Shown here piece after piece: positions 14,831 through 23,016 of a DNA stretch of 64,000 nt. Positions within the stretch are counted from its first letter, which is position 1, and each line of letters opens with the position of its first letter. Made by a program: the position numbers and the translations under genes. The DNA lies in assembly GCA_033765305.1 (NCBI GenBank), contig JANRID010000057.1, positions 62,001 to 126,000 of the forward strand, in the 5' to 3' direction. This stretch comes from RDXT01 sp033765305. GTDB lineage: Bacteria > Bacteroidota > Bacteroidia > J057. The notes beneath the pieces are model-generated. The model was not told the origin of the DNA, searched no databases, and saw nothing but the letters and a program-made list of their open reading frames with translations.

Positions 14831-17800
14831 TCAGTTCAGGTTCAGCGCCTCCAGGCTCACAGGCACCACGCGCGACACGCCTGCGGTTTCCATCGTGACG
14901 CCGTACATGATCTGGGTCGAAGCCATGGTCCGCTTGTTGTGGGTGACGATGATGAACTGCGAGGTGGCGGAGAAATCGCGGATGATGTTGTTGAACTTGT
15001 CGATGTTCGCATCGTCCAGCGGCGCGTCCACTTCGTCGAAGATACAGAAAGGTGCCGGCTTGATGAGGTAGATGGAGAACAGCAGCGCGACGGCGGTGAG
15101 TGTCTTTTCCCCGCCGGAGAGCTGCTTGATGGTGAGGGGCCGTTTGCCTTTGGGGCGGGCGAGGATGGAAATATCGGATTCCAGGGGATTCTCCTCATCC
15201 ATCAGCAGCAGGTCGCAGCTGTCGTCCTCGCTGAAGAGGGTGCGGAAGACGCGCTGAAAGTGCTCCCGTACCTGCACGAAGGTTTCGAGGAATTTTTCCT
15301 TCGCCGTCTGGTCAATTTCGCCGATGGTATCGAGCAGGGACTGCTTGGCGGCGATCAGGTCGGCGCGCTGGCCCTGGATGAAGTCGTAGCGCTCCTTCAT
15401 CTCCTGGTAAGCCTCCACGGCCATGGGGTTGATCTCGCCGAAGCCCTGCACCTGCTGGCGGGCCTTGAGCAGGCGCTCCTCCACTTCCGTGATGCTGAAG
15501 GTGTCCAGCGGCTTATCGAAGAGGTCTTCTTCGCGCAAATCGCCCAGCTCCATCTGAAACTCCACCGCCATGCGGTCCCGGAGGCTGTTGTATTCGATCC
15601 GGATGTCGGAGGCCTGATTGTGGAGTTCCTGCTGGCGGCGCGTCAGTTCGTCGCGTTTGCGGCGCAGCTCGGCGGCATGCTGCTCGACCTGGAGGATGCC
15701 GTCGCGGACCTGATGCACCCGTTCTTCGCGGATGCCTACGCGGCGTTCTTTCTCCTCCTTCTGCCGGTGCAGCGCCACGATTTCGCCATCGTCCTGCAGA
15801 TTGCTTGCAATAACCCCTTCCAGGTCCGCTTTGACAGCAGCGAGCTCCTGCAGCAGCTGAGCCCGGACCTCCTCGTAGCGTTCGGAGGCTTCTGCTTTCT
15901 GCTCCGCTTCGCGGAGGACGTTGCCCAGCTGATTGCGGACATGGATGAGGCGGATCTGCTCCTGGCTGAGGGCCTGCTGTACCTCTGCTGCGGCCTCCGC
16001 CAGCTCCCGGGCCGCTTCGCGCTGGCGGACGAGCCGGCTGGCGGTCTGCTGGAGTTCTTCGAGCTTGAAGCGCAGCTGGGGGTCCAGCTGCGCCACTGCA
16101 GCCTGCAAGGCATCCAGCTCGCGGGTCAGCGTATCGGTGCGCTGTCCGGCACGGGCCAGAAACTCGCGGTATTCGGCTTCCCGGCTCTGCAGCACCGAGA
16201 GATCGCGCTGTTTTTCGCCGAGCTGCTTGCGCAGGGTTTCGAGGTCTTTGGTGAAATCCACCCGCTTGAGCGCATCGAGGCGGGCGTTCTGCTGCTCCAG
16301 TTCGGACTTTTCGGCCGTCAGCTGCTTGCGCAGCGCGGCGATTTCCTTCTCCAGATTTTCGAGGTTGCGGGCCCGGCCCAGCCGTTTGCCTTCAAACAGG
16401 CCCAGCGCTCCGCCGCTGAACGCATAGCGCCGCCGGGAGATGCTGCCGGAGCGGGTCATGAAGACCATCTCCTCCGGCGGATCGTCGGGGATATCGCGCT
16501 CGTCATTGACCAGGTACACCCGGTCGAAGAGGTATGCGGCCAGGCGCTTGTAGGCCGGCGCGGTCTCGATCAGGTCCAGCGCTGCCGCTGCCTGGGTGAA
16601 AATCAGCGGATTGGCCGGCTTGTAGGATTCGAGCTCGTCGAGGATGAAGAAGTTGGCGCGGCCCTTGGCCGACTCCGCGAGCAGGTGCACGGAGAGCACC
16701 GCATCCTGGCGGGAGGGCACCACGTAGTAGCTCAGGTAGGGCTCCAGGTAGTTTTCAAATACAACCTTGTAGGGCTCCGGCACGGTAAAAATATCGGAGA
16801 GCAGCGGTGCGTCCTTCATCCACTGGGCGTGTTTTTTGAGAAATTTCACGCTGGCAGGGAAGCCTTCGAGATTCTCGACGAGGCTGCGGGTCAGGTTGTA
16901 CTCGTTCTGGCGGGCGTCGAGCTGGCGGTTGGACTTGTAGAGCGCGTCCTTGAGGGCCGTGACCGCGGCATCGGCGGCGTCGAGCTCCTGGCGGTGCTGA
17001 TCGCGCCGGGCTTCGAGGTCCCGGATCTGGGATTCGAGCGCGGCGGTCTCTGTGCGCAGGCGGCTGCCGGTCTCGCTGAACGCATCGAGATCCTCCTCCC
17101 GGCGGAAGCGGTCCTCCTCGGTGCGCTGCAGTTCGGCCTGGAGGCTCTGGATCTGCACCTTGCGCACCTCCTTGTCGCGGCTCATGGCCTGCTGCTCCAG
17201 TTCCAGGCTGCGGTGCTCTGCATCGAGCTCCTGCACTTCCCGGCGGCGGGCCTCGGCCTGGAGGCGCAGTTCCTCGGCACGGGTCCTGACGGACGTTTCG
17301 CGCGCCTGCTGCTCCTGCTCTTCCGCCTCCAGGCGGAGCCGGCTTTCATCGAGCTGCGCCAGCGCGCTGCGGTTGCGCTCCTGCTGGCGCTGGTCGGTTT
17401 CCATCTGGTTGCGGATGGCCAGCTCGCGCTGCTGGAGGTATTTGAGGCGCTCGTTTTTGATCGATTTTTCCGTCTCTACAGACTGGATCTGCCGCAGGTG
17501 GCGGTTCAGGTCGGCCTGGGCCTCGGCCAGCTCGCGCTCGGCGTCCACCAGCTCCTTGCGCAGCTCCAGCAGGCGGGCTTCCCGCAGGGACAGCTCGGCC
17601 TGCTGCGCACTGGCCTGGTCGCCGGTCTGCTGCTCCAGCAGCTGGATCTGGCGCTGGCGGTCGCGGATGCTGCGCATGCCCAGAAACGCAAACTGGGCGC
17701 TCACCAGCCGGTACTGCTCCTTTAGCTCAAAGTAGCGCTGGGTGCGCCGGGCCTGCTTTTCAAGCGATTTGAGGTTTTTATCGATTTCAAAGAGCAAATC

Positions 17801-18376
17801 CTCCACCCGCTCCAGATCCGCGTCCGTTTCCTCCAGCTTCTTGAGGGTCTGCTTCTTGCGGAGCTTGTACTTGGAGATGCCGGCTGCCTCCTCGAAAAAG
17901 CGGCGGCGGTCGTTGTCCTTGTTCGTCAGAATCTCATCCACCATCTTCAGCTCGATGATGGCGTAGGAATCCGAGCTGATGCCGGTATCCATGAAAAGAT
18001 CCTGAATGTCTTTGAGGCGGCAGGCGACGCCGTTGATGAAGTATTCGCTTTCTCCGGAGCGGTAGAGCTTGCGGGTGACGGTCACGGTGCTGTATTCGAC
18101 CGGCAGGAGGTTGCGTGTGTTCTCGAAAGTCAGGGATACCTCGGCTACATGGGCCTTGCGGCGTTCGCTGGCACCGTTGAAGATGACGTTCTCCATCTTG
18201 TCGGAGCGCAGGCTGCTGGAGCGCTGCTCGCCGAGCACCCAGCGGATGGCATCCACGATGTTGGATTTGCCGCAGCCGTTGGGGCCCACAATGCCCGTGA
18301 TGCCCTGGTCGAAGACCAGTTTTTCGCGGTTGGCGAAACTCTTGAACCCGAAGATTTCCAGGCTGGTTAACTTCAT
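14831..18376 (-). CDS. smc: Chromosome segregation protein SMC
   Basis: An 1181-aa structural-maintenance-of-chromosomes ATPase that organises and segregates the chromosome with ScpA/ScpB. The N-terminal head has the Walker A motif GPNGCGKSN (residues 31-39) and Q-loop region. A long coiled coil follows (about 170-500), then the globular hinge (about 510-660, including SFSG-like GGALGLFEGK), the return coiled coil, and the C-terminal head with LSGGEKTLTAVALLF and the Walker B FCIFDEVDAPLDDAN. Full length for the family. The gene is probably monocistronic, as no scp gene is adjacent. Confidence 0.97.
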   Translation of the reverse strand: MKLTSLEIFGFKSFANREKLVFDQGITGIVGPNGCGKSNIVDAIRWVLGEQRSSSLRSDKMENVIFNGASERRKAHVAEVSLTFENTRNLLPVEYSTVTVTRKLYRSGESEYFINGVACRLKDIQDLFMDTGISSDSYAIIELKMVDEILTNKDNDRRRFFEEAAGISKYKLRKKQTLKKLEETDADLERVEDLLFEIDKNLKSLEKQARRTQRYFELKEQYRLVSAQFAFLGMRSIRDRQRQIQLLEQQTGDQASAQQAELSLREARLLELRKELVDAERELAEAQADLNRHLRQIQSVETEKSIKNERLKYLQQRELAIRNQMETDQRQQERNRSALAQLDESRLRLEAEEQEQQARETSVRTRAEELRLQAEARRREVQELDAEHRSLELEQQAMSRDKEVRKVQIQSLQAELQRTEEDRFRREEDLDAFSETGSRLRTETAALESQIRDLEARRDQHRQELDAADAAVTALKDALYKSNRQLDARQNEYNLTRSLVENLEGFPASVKFLKKHAQWMKDAPLLSDIFTVPEPYKVVFENYLEPYLSYYVVPSRQDAVLSVHLLAESAKGRANFFILDELESYKPANPLIFTQAAAALDLIETAPAYKRLAAYLFDRVYLVNDERDIPDDPPEEMVFMTRSGSISRRRYAFSGGALGLFEGKRLGRARNLENLEKEIAALRKQLTAEKSELEQQNARLDALKRVDFTKDLETLRKQLGEKQRDLSVLQSREAEYREFLARAGQRTDTLTRELDALQAAVAQLDPQLRFKLEELQQTASRLVRQREAARELAEAAAEVQQALSQEQIRLIHVRNQLGNVLREAEQKAEASERYEEVRAQLLQELAAVKADLEGVIASNLQDDGEIVALHRQKEEKERRVGIREERVHQVRDGILQVEQHAAELRRKRDELTRRQQELHNQASDIRIEYNSLRDRMAVEFQMELGDLREEDLFDKPLDTFSITEVEERLLKARQQVQGFGEINPMAVEAYQEMKERYDFIQGQRADLIAAKQSLLDTIGEIDQTAKEKFLETFVQVREHFQRVFRTLFSEDDSCDLLLMDEENPLESDISILARPKGKRPLTIKQLSGGEKTLTAVALLFSIYLIKPAPFCIFDEVDAPLDDANIDKFNNIIRDFSATSQFIIVTHNKRTMASTQIMYGVTMETAGVSRVVPVSLEALNLN

Positions 18377-18506
18377 ATCCGAAAAACCGGTGTGGCGGCG
18401 GCTCGTGCGGGTGGAGGGAAACAGGGCGGAAAAGCGCGGAAGTTTTCGTTACTTGGGCTGCTCCGGATGCCTGTATTCAGCAGGCGAAGGTAAGCGAAAA
18501 AAGCGA

Positions 18507-18872
18507 ATGAAAACGCTTCTGTTCATCCTCTCCGGATTGCTCCTGCTCTCCGGGCTGCTGCTGCTCCGCTTTCTGCGGCGCTTCCGGTTTCAGAGCCGCA
18601 ATGCCGGCACGGTGCAGCGCATCCGGCGGCAGCCGCCGCCCCCGCCTCCGGTGGAGGCGTTCCTGCCCGGCAGCCGCCTGGCCGACCGCGATATGGTGCA
18701 TCAGACTGCCGAAGAAATGCGCAGCGAGCTGCACATCGAGCGGATTCCGCCCAGCCGCAGGACGCGCCTCGTGCACGAGCTGCGCCGCATCGACATGCGC
18801 CGCGCCTACATGGTGGATATGCTGCTCGACAAGCCCAAGTGGAAGCAGCCCTGGAATCCGGAGGATTACTGA
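18507..18872 (+). CDS. Small membrane-anchored protein of unknown function
   Basis: A 121-aa protein starting at ATG 18507. An N-terminal transmembrane helix (LLFILSGLLLLSGLLLLRFL) is followed by a basic patch, a Pro-rich linker (RRQPPPPPPVEAF) and a helical, Arg-rich domain (SRRTRLVHELRRIDMRRAYM) that ends KWKQPWNPEDY. No known domain was recognised. It starts 130 bp from the divergent smc gene and is followed after 21 bp by the GH9 gene on the same strand, so the two may be co-transcribed. Confidence 0.65.
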   Translation: MKTLLFILSGLLLLSGLLLLRFLRRFRFQSRNAGTVQRIRRQPPPPPPVEAFLPGSRLADRDMVHQTAEEMRSELHIERIPPSRRTRLVHELRRIDMRRAYMVDMLLDKPKWKQPWNPEDY

Positions 18873-18893
18873 GCTTTGCCCTGATCCCTGCCT

Positions 18894-20630
18894 ATGAAAC
18901 CTGCTGTTATGCTGGCCGCCTGCCTGCTGCACGGTGCCCTGCTCGCCGCGCAGCCCGGCCCGGATCTGATCCGGCTCGATCAGGCCGGCTTCTACCCGCA
19001 CGGGCCCAAGACCGCTGTGCTGCGAAGCGGGACCGTGCCGTATTTCGTGCTGTGCACGGCTGAGGGCCGCGACACGGTGTTCCGCGGCAGGCCGGGCGCT
19101 CCGCGCCGGGGCGAATGGTCGGGCGAGGCCCTGCAGCTGGCCGATTTCTCGGCCTTCCGGCAGCCGGGGCGCTACGTGCTCTGCGCGCCGGGCCTGGGAT
19201 GCTCCTATCCGTTTGATATTCAAGCAGCTGTACATCTGCCCATTGCCAACGGCGCGCTGAAGGGCTTCTACTACCAGCGGGCCTCTGCGGCGCTCCTGCC
19301 TGCGCATGCGGGCGCATGGAGCCGGGCGGCGGGGCATCCGGACCGGGAGGTGCTGATCCACCCCTCCGCAGCCTCGCCGGGCAGGCCGGCGGGAACCGTC
19401 ATCGCCTCGCCCGGCGGCTGGTACGATGCCGGCGACTACAACAAGTACATCGTCAACAGCGGCATCACCATGGGCACCTTGCTCTCGCTGCTGGAAGATT
19501 TTCCGGAGACGGCTGCCGCGCTGCGGCCTGGCATCCCGGAGGCCGGCAACGATCTGCCCGATCTGCTGGACGAGATTCTGTGGAACCTGCGCTGGATGCT
19601 CACGATGCAGGATCCCGGCGACGGCGGCGTGTACCATAAGCTCACGAATCCGGAGTTCGGGCTGCTCGCGCAGGCGCCTGCGGATGCGCAGGGGCCGCGC
19701 TACGTGGTGCAGAAGAGCACTGCGGCGGCGCTGGACTTCGCTGCCGTGACGGCGCAGGCCAGCCGCGTGTGCCGGCCCTGGCTGCCCGCGCTGGCCGACA
19801 GCTGCCTGGAGGCGGCGCGCAGCGCCTGGCGCTGGGCGGAGGCGAACCCCGAAGTGCTGTACCGGCAGGAGGCGATGAATGCCGCCTTCGACCCGGATGT
19901 GCATACCGGCGCCTACGGCGACGGCCAGCTCCAGGACGAATGGATCTGGGCGGCGGCAGAGCTGTATGCCACGACGGGCGAGGCCGCCTACTGCCGGGCC
20001 CGGCCCATGCTGCCGGACGCGCAGATGCCCCTGCCAGCCTGGAACCAGGTACGGCTGCTGGGCTATTACACGCTGCTGCGCCATGCGGCGCAGCTGGGGC
20101 CGGAAGGCCGGCGCGACCTGCCCCGCCTGCGGCGGCAGCTGCTGGCCGCCGCGGACTCGATGGCTGCCGGCGGATCCGCGCGGTCCTACGGCGTCGTCAT
20201 GGGCGGCGATGCGCGGGATTTTGTGTGGGGCAGCAATGCCGTGGCGGCCAATCAGGCGATCCTGCTGGTGCAGGCCTGGAAGCTGCGGGGGAAGCGGCGC
20301 TATGCCGCAGCGGCGCTGGGCAATCTGGAGTATGTGCTGGGGCGGAATGCCACGGGCTACTGTTTTCTGACGGGCTTCGGCAGCCGGCAGGTGATGCACC
20401 CGCACCACCGCCCTTCGGAAGGGGACGCCGCAGCGGAACCAGTGCCGGGCCTGCTGGCAGGCGGACCGAATCCGGGCCGCCAGGACGGCTGCGCGGGCTA
20501 CCCGTCCGAGCTGCCCGATGCCTGCTACCTGGATGAGGCCTGCTCATACGCGTCGAATGAAATCGCAATCAACTGGAACGCGCCGATGGTGTATCTGGCA
20601 GCAGCGATGGAGGCGGTCTGGGGGCGGTGA
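18894..20630 (+). CDS. Glycoside hydrolase family 9 (endoglucanase-like), secreted
   Basis: A 578-aa protein with a signal peptide (residues 1-19), an N-terminal Ig-like CelD_N domain (about 24-110: DLIRLDQAGFYPHGPK) and a GH9 (alpha/alpha)6 barrel. The nucleophile-activating aspartates sit in GGWYDAGDYNKY (Asp178 and Asp181), and the acid Glu556 in ASNEIAINWNAPMVYL near the C-terminus. The conserved HPHHRPS segment is also present. The family cleaves beta-1,4-glucans such as cellulose or licheninan by inversion. There is no type IX sorting tail, so it may be periplasmic. The mapped catalytic residues all appear intact. Confidence 0.93.
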   Translation: MKPAVMLAACLLHGALLAAQPGPDLIRLDQAGFYPHGPKTAVLRSGTVPYFVLCTAEGRDTVFRGRPGAPRRGEWSGEALQLADFSAFRQPGRYVLCAPGLGCSYPFDIQAAVHLPIANGALKGFYYQRASAALLPAHAGAWSRAAGHPDREVLIHPSAASPGRPAGTVIASPGGWYDAGDYNKYIVNSGITMGTLLSLLEDFPETAAALRPGIPEAGNDLPDLLDEILWNLRWMLTMQDPGDGGVYHKLTNPEFGLLAQAPADAQGPRYVVQKSTAAALDFAAVTAQASRVCRPWLPALADSCLEAARSAWRWAEANPEVLYRQEAMNAAFDPDVHTGAYGDGQLQDEWIWAAAELYATTGEAAYCRARPMLPDAQMPLPAWNQVRLLGYYTLLRHAAQLGPEGRRDLPRLRRQLLAAADSMAAGGSARSYGVVMGGDARDFVWGSNAVAANQAILLVQAWKLRGKRRYAAAALGNLEYVLGRNATGYCFLTGFGSRQVMHPHHRPSEGDAAAEPVPGLLAGGPNPGRQDGCAGYPSELPDACYLDEACSYASNEIAINWNAPMVYLAAAMEAVWGR

Positions 20631-20660
20631 AGCTGTGCTGTACCGGGGAACTGCTCGCGT

Positions 20661-20799
20661 TTCCGGATACGCTGCGGGTTTGCCGTTTGCGCCTGAGCAG
20701 CCCCGAGCAGGAAATCCGCAGGATGTGCGGTGAATAGGCTCCGCAATCTCCGCGCTTTTTGCGGAGAAAAATGGAATATTCGCCGCAGCGTATGCGGAA
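20661..20799. repeat. Inverted repeats immediately upstream of the fic pseudogene
   Basis: TTCCGGATACGCTGCGG at 20661-20677 pairs with 20783-20799 at 16 of 17 positions, enclosing about 105 bp. Inside lies a second hairpin, CTCCGC-loop-GCGGAG (20748-20766). The right arm ends one base before the ATG of the broken fic gene. It could be a small non-autonomous repeat element or a leader structure; there are no flanking duplications obvious by eye. Confidence 0.5.
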
Positions 20800-20800
20800 T

Positions 20801-21564
20801 ATGGCCCAATACGTCTACCAACACGCTGACTGGCCCCGCATGGTCTGGGACCACGCCGCTGTGCTTCAGGAGCTGGGCGAGGTCCGCCGCCTGCAAGGGT
20901 GGCTCATGGGCAGCCTGGAGTCCCTGGGCTTTGAGCTCAGGTTCATTTTCAGGCCCCTGATGCTGCATTGCTTCCGGCGGAAATGGAGCAATTCATTCAA
21001 TGGTTCAATCGGGCGCCGGAGACAGACCCGGTGCTGAAAGCGGCCCTCGCGCATCTGTGGTTCATCACGGTGCATCCGTTTGAAGACGGAAACGGACGGA
21101 TCGCCAGAGCCCTGACCGATCTGCTGCTGGCCCGGTCAGACCAAAGCCCGCAGCGGTTCTACAGCATGTCGGCACAGATCCAGCGGGAGCGGAAAGCATA
21201 CTACAGCATCCTGGAGCAGACCCAGCGGGGCGGGCTGGATATCACCGGCTGGATGTGCTGGTTTCTGGGCTGCCTGAGGCGCGCATTGCTGGCGTCGCGC
21301 AGCGCCTTGGAAGGCGTGCTGGCAAAAGCTGCGTTCCGGCAGCATCATGCGCTCACGCCCCTGAACGAGCGTCAGCGCATAATGCTGAATAAGCTTCTCG
21401 ACGGCTTCGAGGGCAACCTGACTTCTTCCAAATGGGCAAAAATCGCCAAATGCTCGCCCGATACGGCCCTGCGCGACATCCAGGACCTGATCGGCAAGCA
21501 TGTGCTAGCCAAGGCGGATGGCGGCGGGCGAAGCACGGCGTATCATGTAATGCTCAGAACCTGA
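20801..21564 (+). pseudogene. Fic-family protein gene with internal deletion and frameshift
   Basis: The first half (from ATG 20801) reads as the N-terminal domain typical of DUF4172-Fic proteins (QYVYQHADWPRMVW, RRLQGWLMGSLESLGFELR). The second half is in another frame and resumes as VHFQAPDAALLPAEM at about 20950, then runs through an intact Fic motif HPFEDGNGRIAR and a winged-helix-like C-terminus to 21564. Compared with the family, roughly 100 or more residues between these points are missing, and the junction shifts frame. The missing part would contain the (S/T)xxxE(G/N) autoinhibitory helix. An ATG at 20968 could still express a 198-aa Fic core. Fic proteins transfer AMP to target hydroxyls. 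Confidence 0.85.
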
Positions 21565-21783
21565 GCACGGGGCTCTCAGCAGGCAGCCCGCGTCTCTTGT
21601 TTGTACAGCTGCCTTCTTCGGGGCAGCGCTGCCGGCCATTCAGGGCCCGAACACCGCATAAAAACCCCGGATGCTGCTCAAGTTCCCTGCGGGCAGGAAT
21701 ACCCCGGTTCCGCTGCCGGCAGGCATCTTTTCCGCCCCGATTCCGTATCCGCCGCTGGACCCCGTTCCAGACTGTGCCTGGCT

Positions 21784-23016
21784 ATGAACCTGATCCTGCT
21801 GCTGGCAGCCGCTGCGCTGCTGTTTGCCCTGTCCCGCTACGCCTTTTCGGCGGTGCAGACCCTCACCCGCGCCTGGCCGCTGCGCCGCCGCCGCTGGGTG
21901 CATGCCGCCTATTGGACGCTGAGCGCTGTGCCGCTGGTGCTCCTGGGCATCGCAGCGGCGCAGCGCGGGGCCAGCCCCGGCCTCCGCGTGCTGGCAGCCG
22001 TCTGGCTGCTGGCAGATTTCTTCGGCAAGCTGCTGATCTCGCTGGCCATGCTCGCCGATGACCTGCGGCGCCTCCTGATCCGCCTGCGGCGTGCCCTCCG
22101 GCCCGCTCCCCGGCCCGCCGCAGGCGGCATCACCCGCTCTGAATTTCTGGCCAAAGCCGGCCTTCTCGCCGGGGCCGCGCCCGCCCTGCTCATCGGCGAC
22201 GGCGTGCTCCGCGGCGCCCACAACTACCAGATCCGCCGGATCACGGTGCCCCTGCCCGGCCTGCCCGCAGGCTGGAACGGCGCCCGCCTGGTGCAGCTGT
22301 CCGATATTCACGCTGGCTCTTTCTGGGACCGGGAGGCTGTCGCACGCGGGGTGCAGCTCGTGCTCGACGAGCAGCCGGACCTGATCTGCTTCACCGGCGA
22401 CCTGGTCAACTCGGTGGCGGATGAAATGCGGGACTATGCAGCCCTCTTCGGGCGCCTCGCTGCGCCGCTGGGCGTGTATTCCGTGCTCGGCAACCACGAC
22501 TACGGCGATTATGCAGCATGGCCGGATGCGGAGGCCAAGGCCCGCAACCTGCAGCAGCTCAAGGACATCCACCGGGAGATGGGCTGGGACCTGCTGGTCA
22601 ATGCGCACCGCATCCTCCGGCGGGGCGGCGATCCGCTGGCCCTGATCGGGGTCGAAAACTGGAGCGCCCAAGGCCGTTTTCCCAAGTACGGCAAGCTGGA
22701 CGAAGCCTATGCCGGCGCAGAGGCTGCACTCGGCATTCTGCTCTCCCACGATCCCAGCCACTGGCGCGCGCAGGTGCTGCCCGGCTATCCCCGCATCGGA
22801 CTGACCCTTTCCGGCCATACCCACGGGTTCCAGTTCGGCATCGAGGCCGCCTTCCTGAAATGGAGCCCGGTGCAATACCTCTATCCGGAATGGGCCGGGC
22901 TCTACCAGGAAGGCAGCCAGTACCTCTACGTCAACCGGGGCTTCGGCTATCTTGCCTTCCCGGGCCGCATCGGCATGCCGCCGGAAATCACCGTCATCGA
23001 ACTGCGGCAGGGCTGA
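21784..23016 (+). CDS. Membrane-anchored metallophosphoesterase
   Basis: A 410-aa protein starting at ATG 21784. Residues 1-110 hold three to four hydrophobic helices (LILLLAAAALLFALSRYAF, WTLSAVPLVLLGIAAAQ, VLAAVWLLADFFGKLLISLA). A basic linker leads to a calcineurin-like phosphoesterase domain with all metal-binding motifs: LSDIHAG, FTGDLVN, GNHDYGD, ILLSHDP and SGHTHGFQ. Similar YaeI/YkuE proteins are predicted to act on phospholipids or UDP-sugars in the envelope. The stop codon abuts the stop of glgB on the other strand with no spacer. The substrate is unknown. Confidence 0.9.
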   Translation: MNLILLLAAAALLFALSRYAFSAVQTLTRAWPLRRRRWVHAAYWTLSAVPLVLLGIAAAQRGASPGLRVLAAVWLLADFFGKLLISLAMLADDLRRLLIRLRRALRPAPRPAAGGITRSEFLAKAGLLAGAAPALLIGDGVLRGAHNYQIRRITVPLPGLPAGWNGARLVQLSDIHAGSFWDREAVARGVQLVLDEQPDLICFTGDLVNSVADEMRDYAALFGRLAAPLGVYSVLGNHDYGDYAAWPDAEAKARNLQQLKDIHREMGWDLLVNAHRILRRGGDPLALIGVENWSAQGRFPKYGKLDEAYAGAEAALGILLSHDPSHWRAQVLPGYPRIGLTLSGHTHGFQFGIEAAFLKWSPVQYLYPEWAGLYQEGSQYLYVNRGFGYLAFPGRIGMPPEITVIELRQG

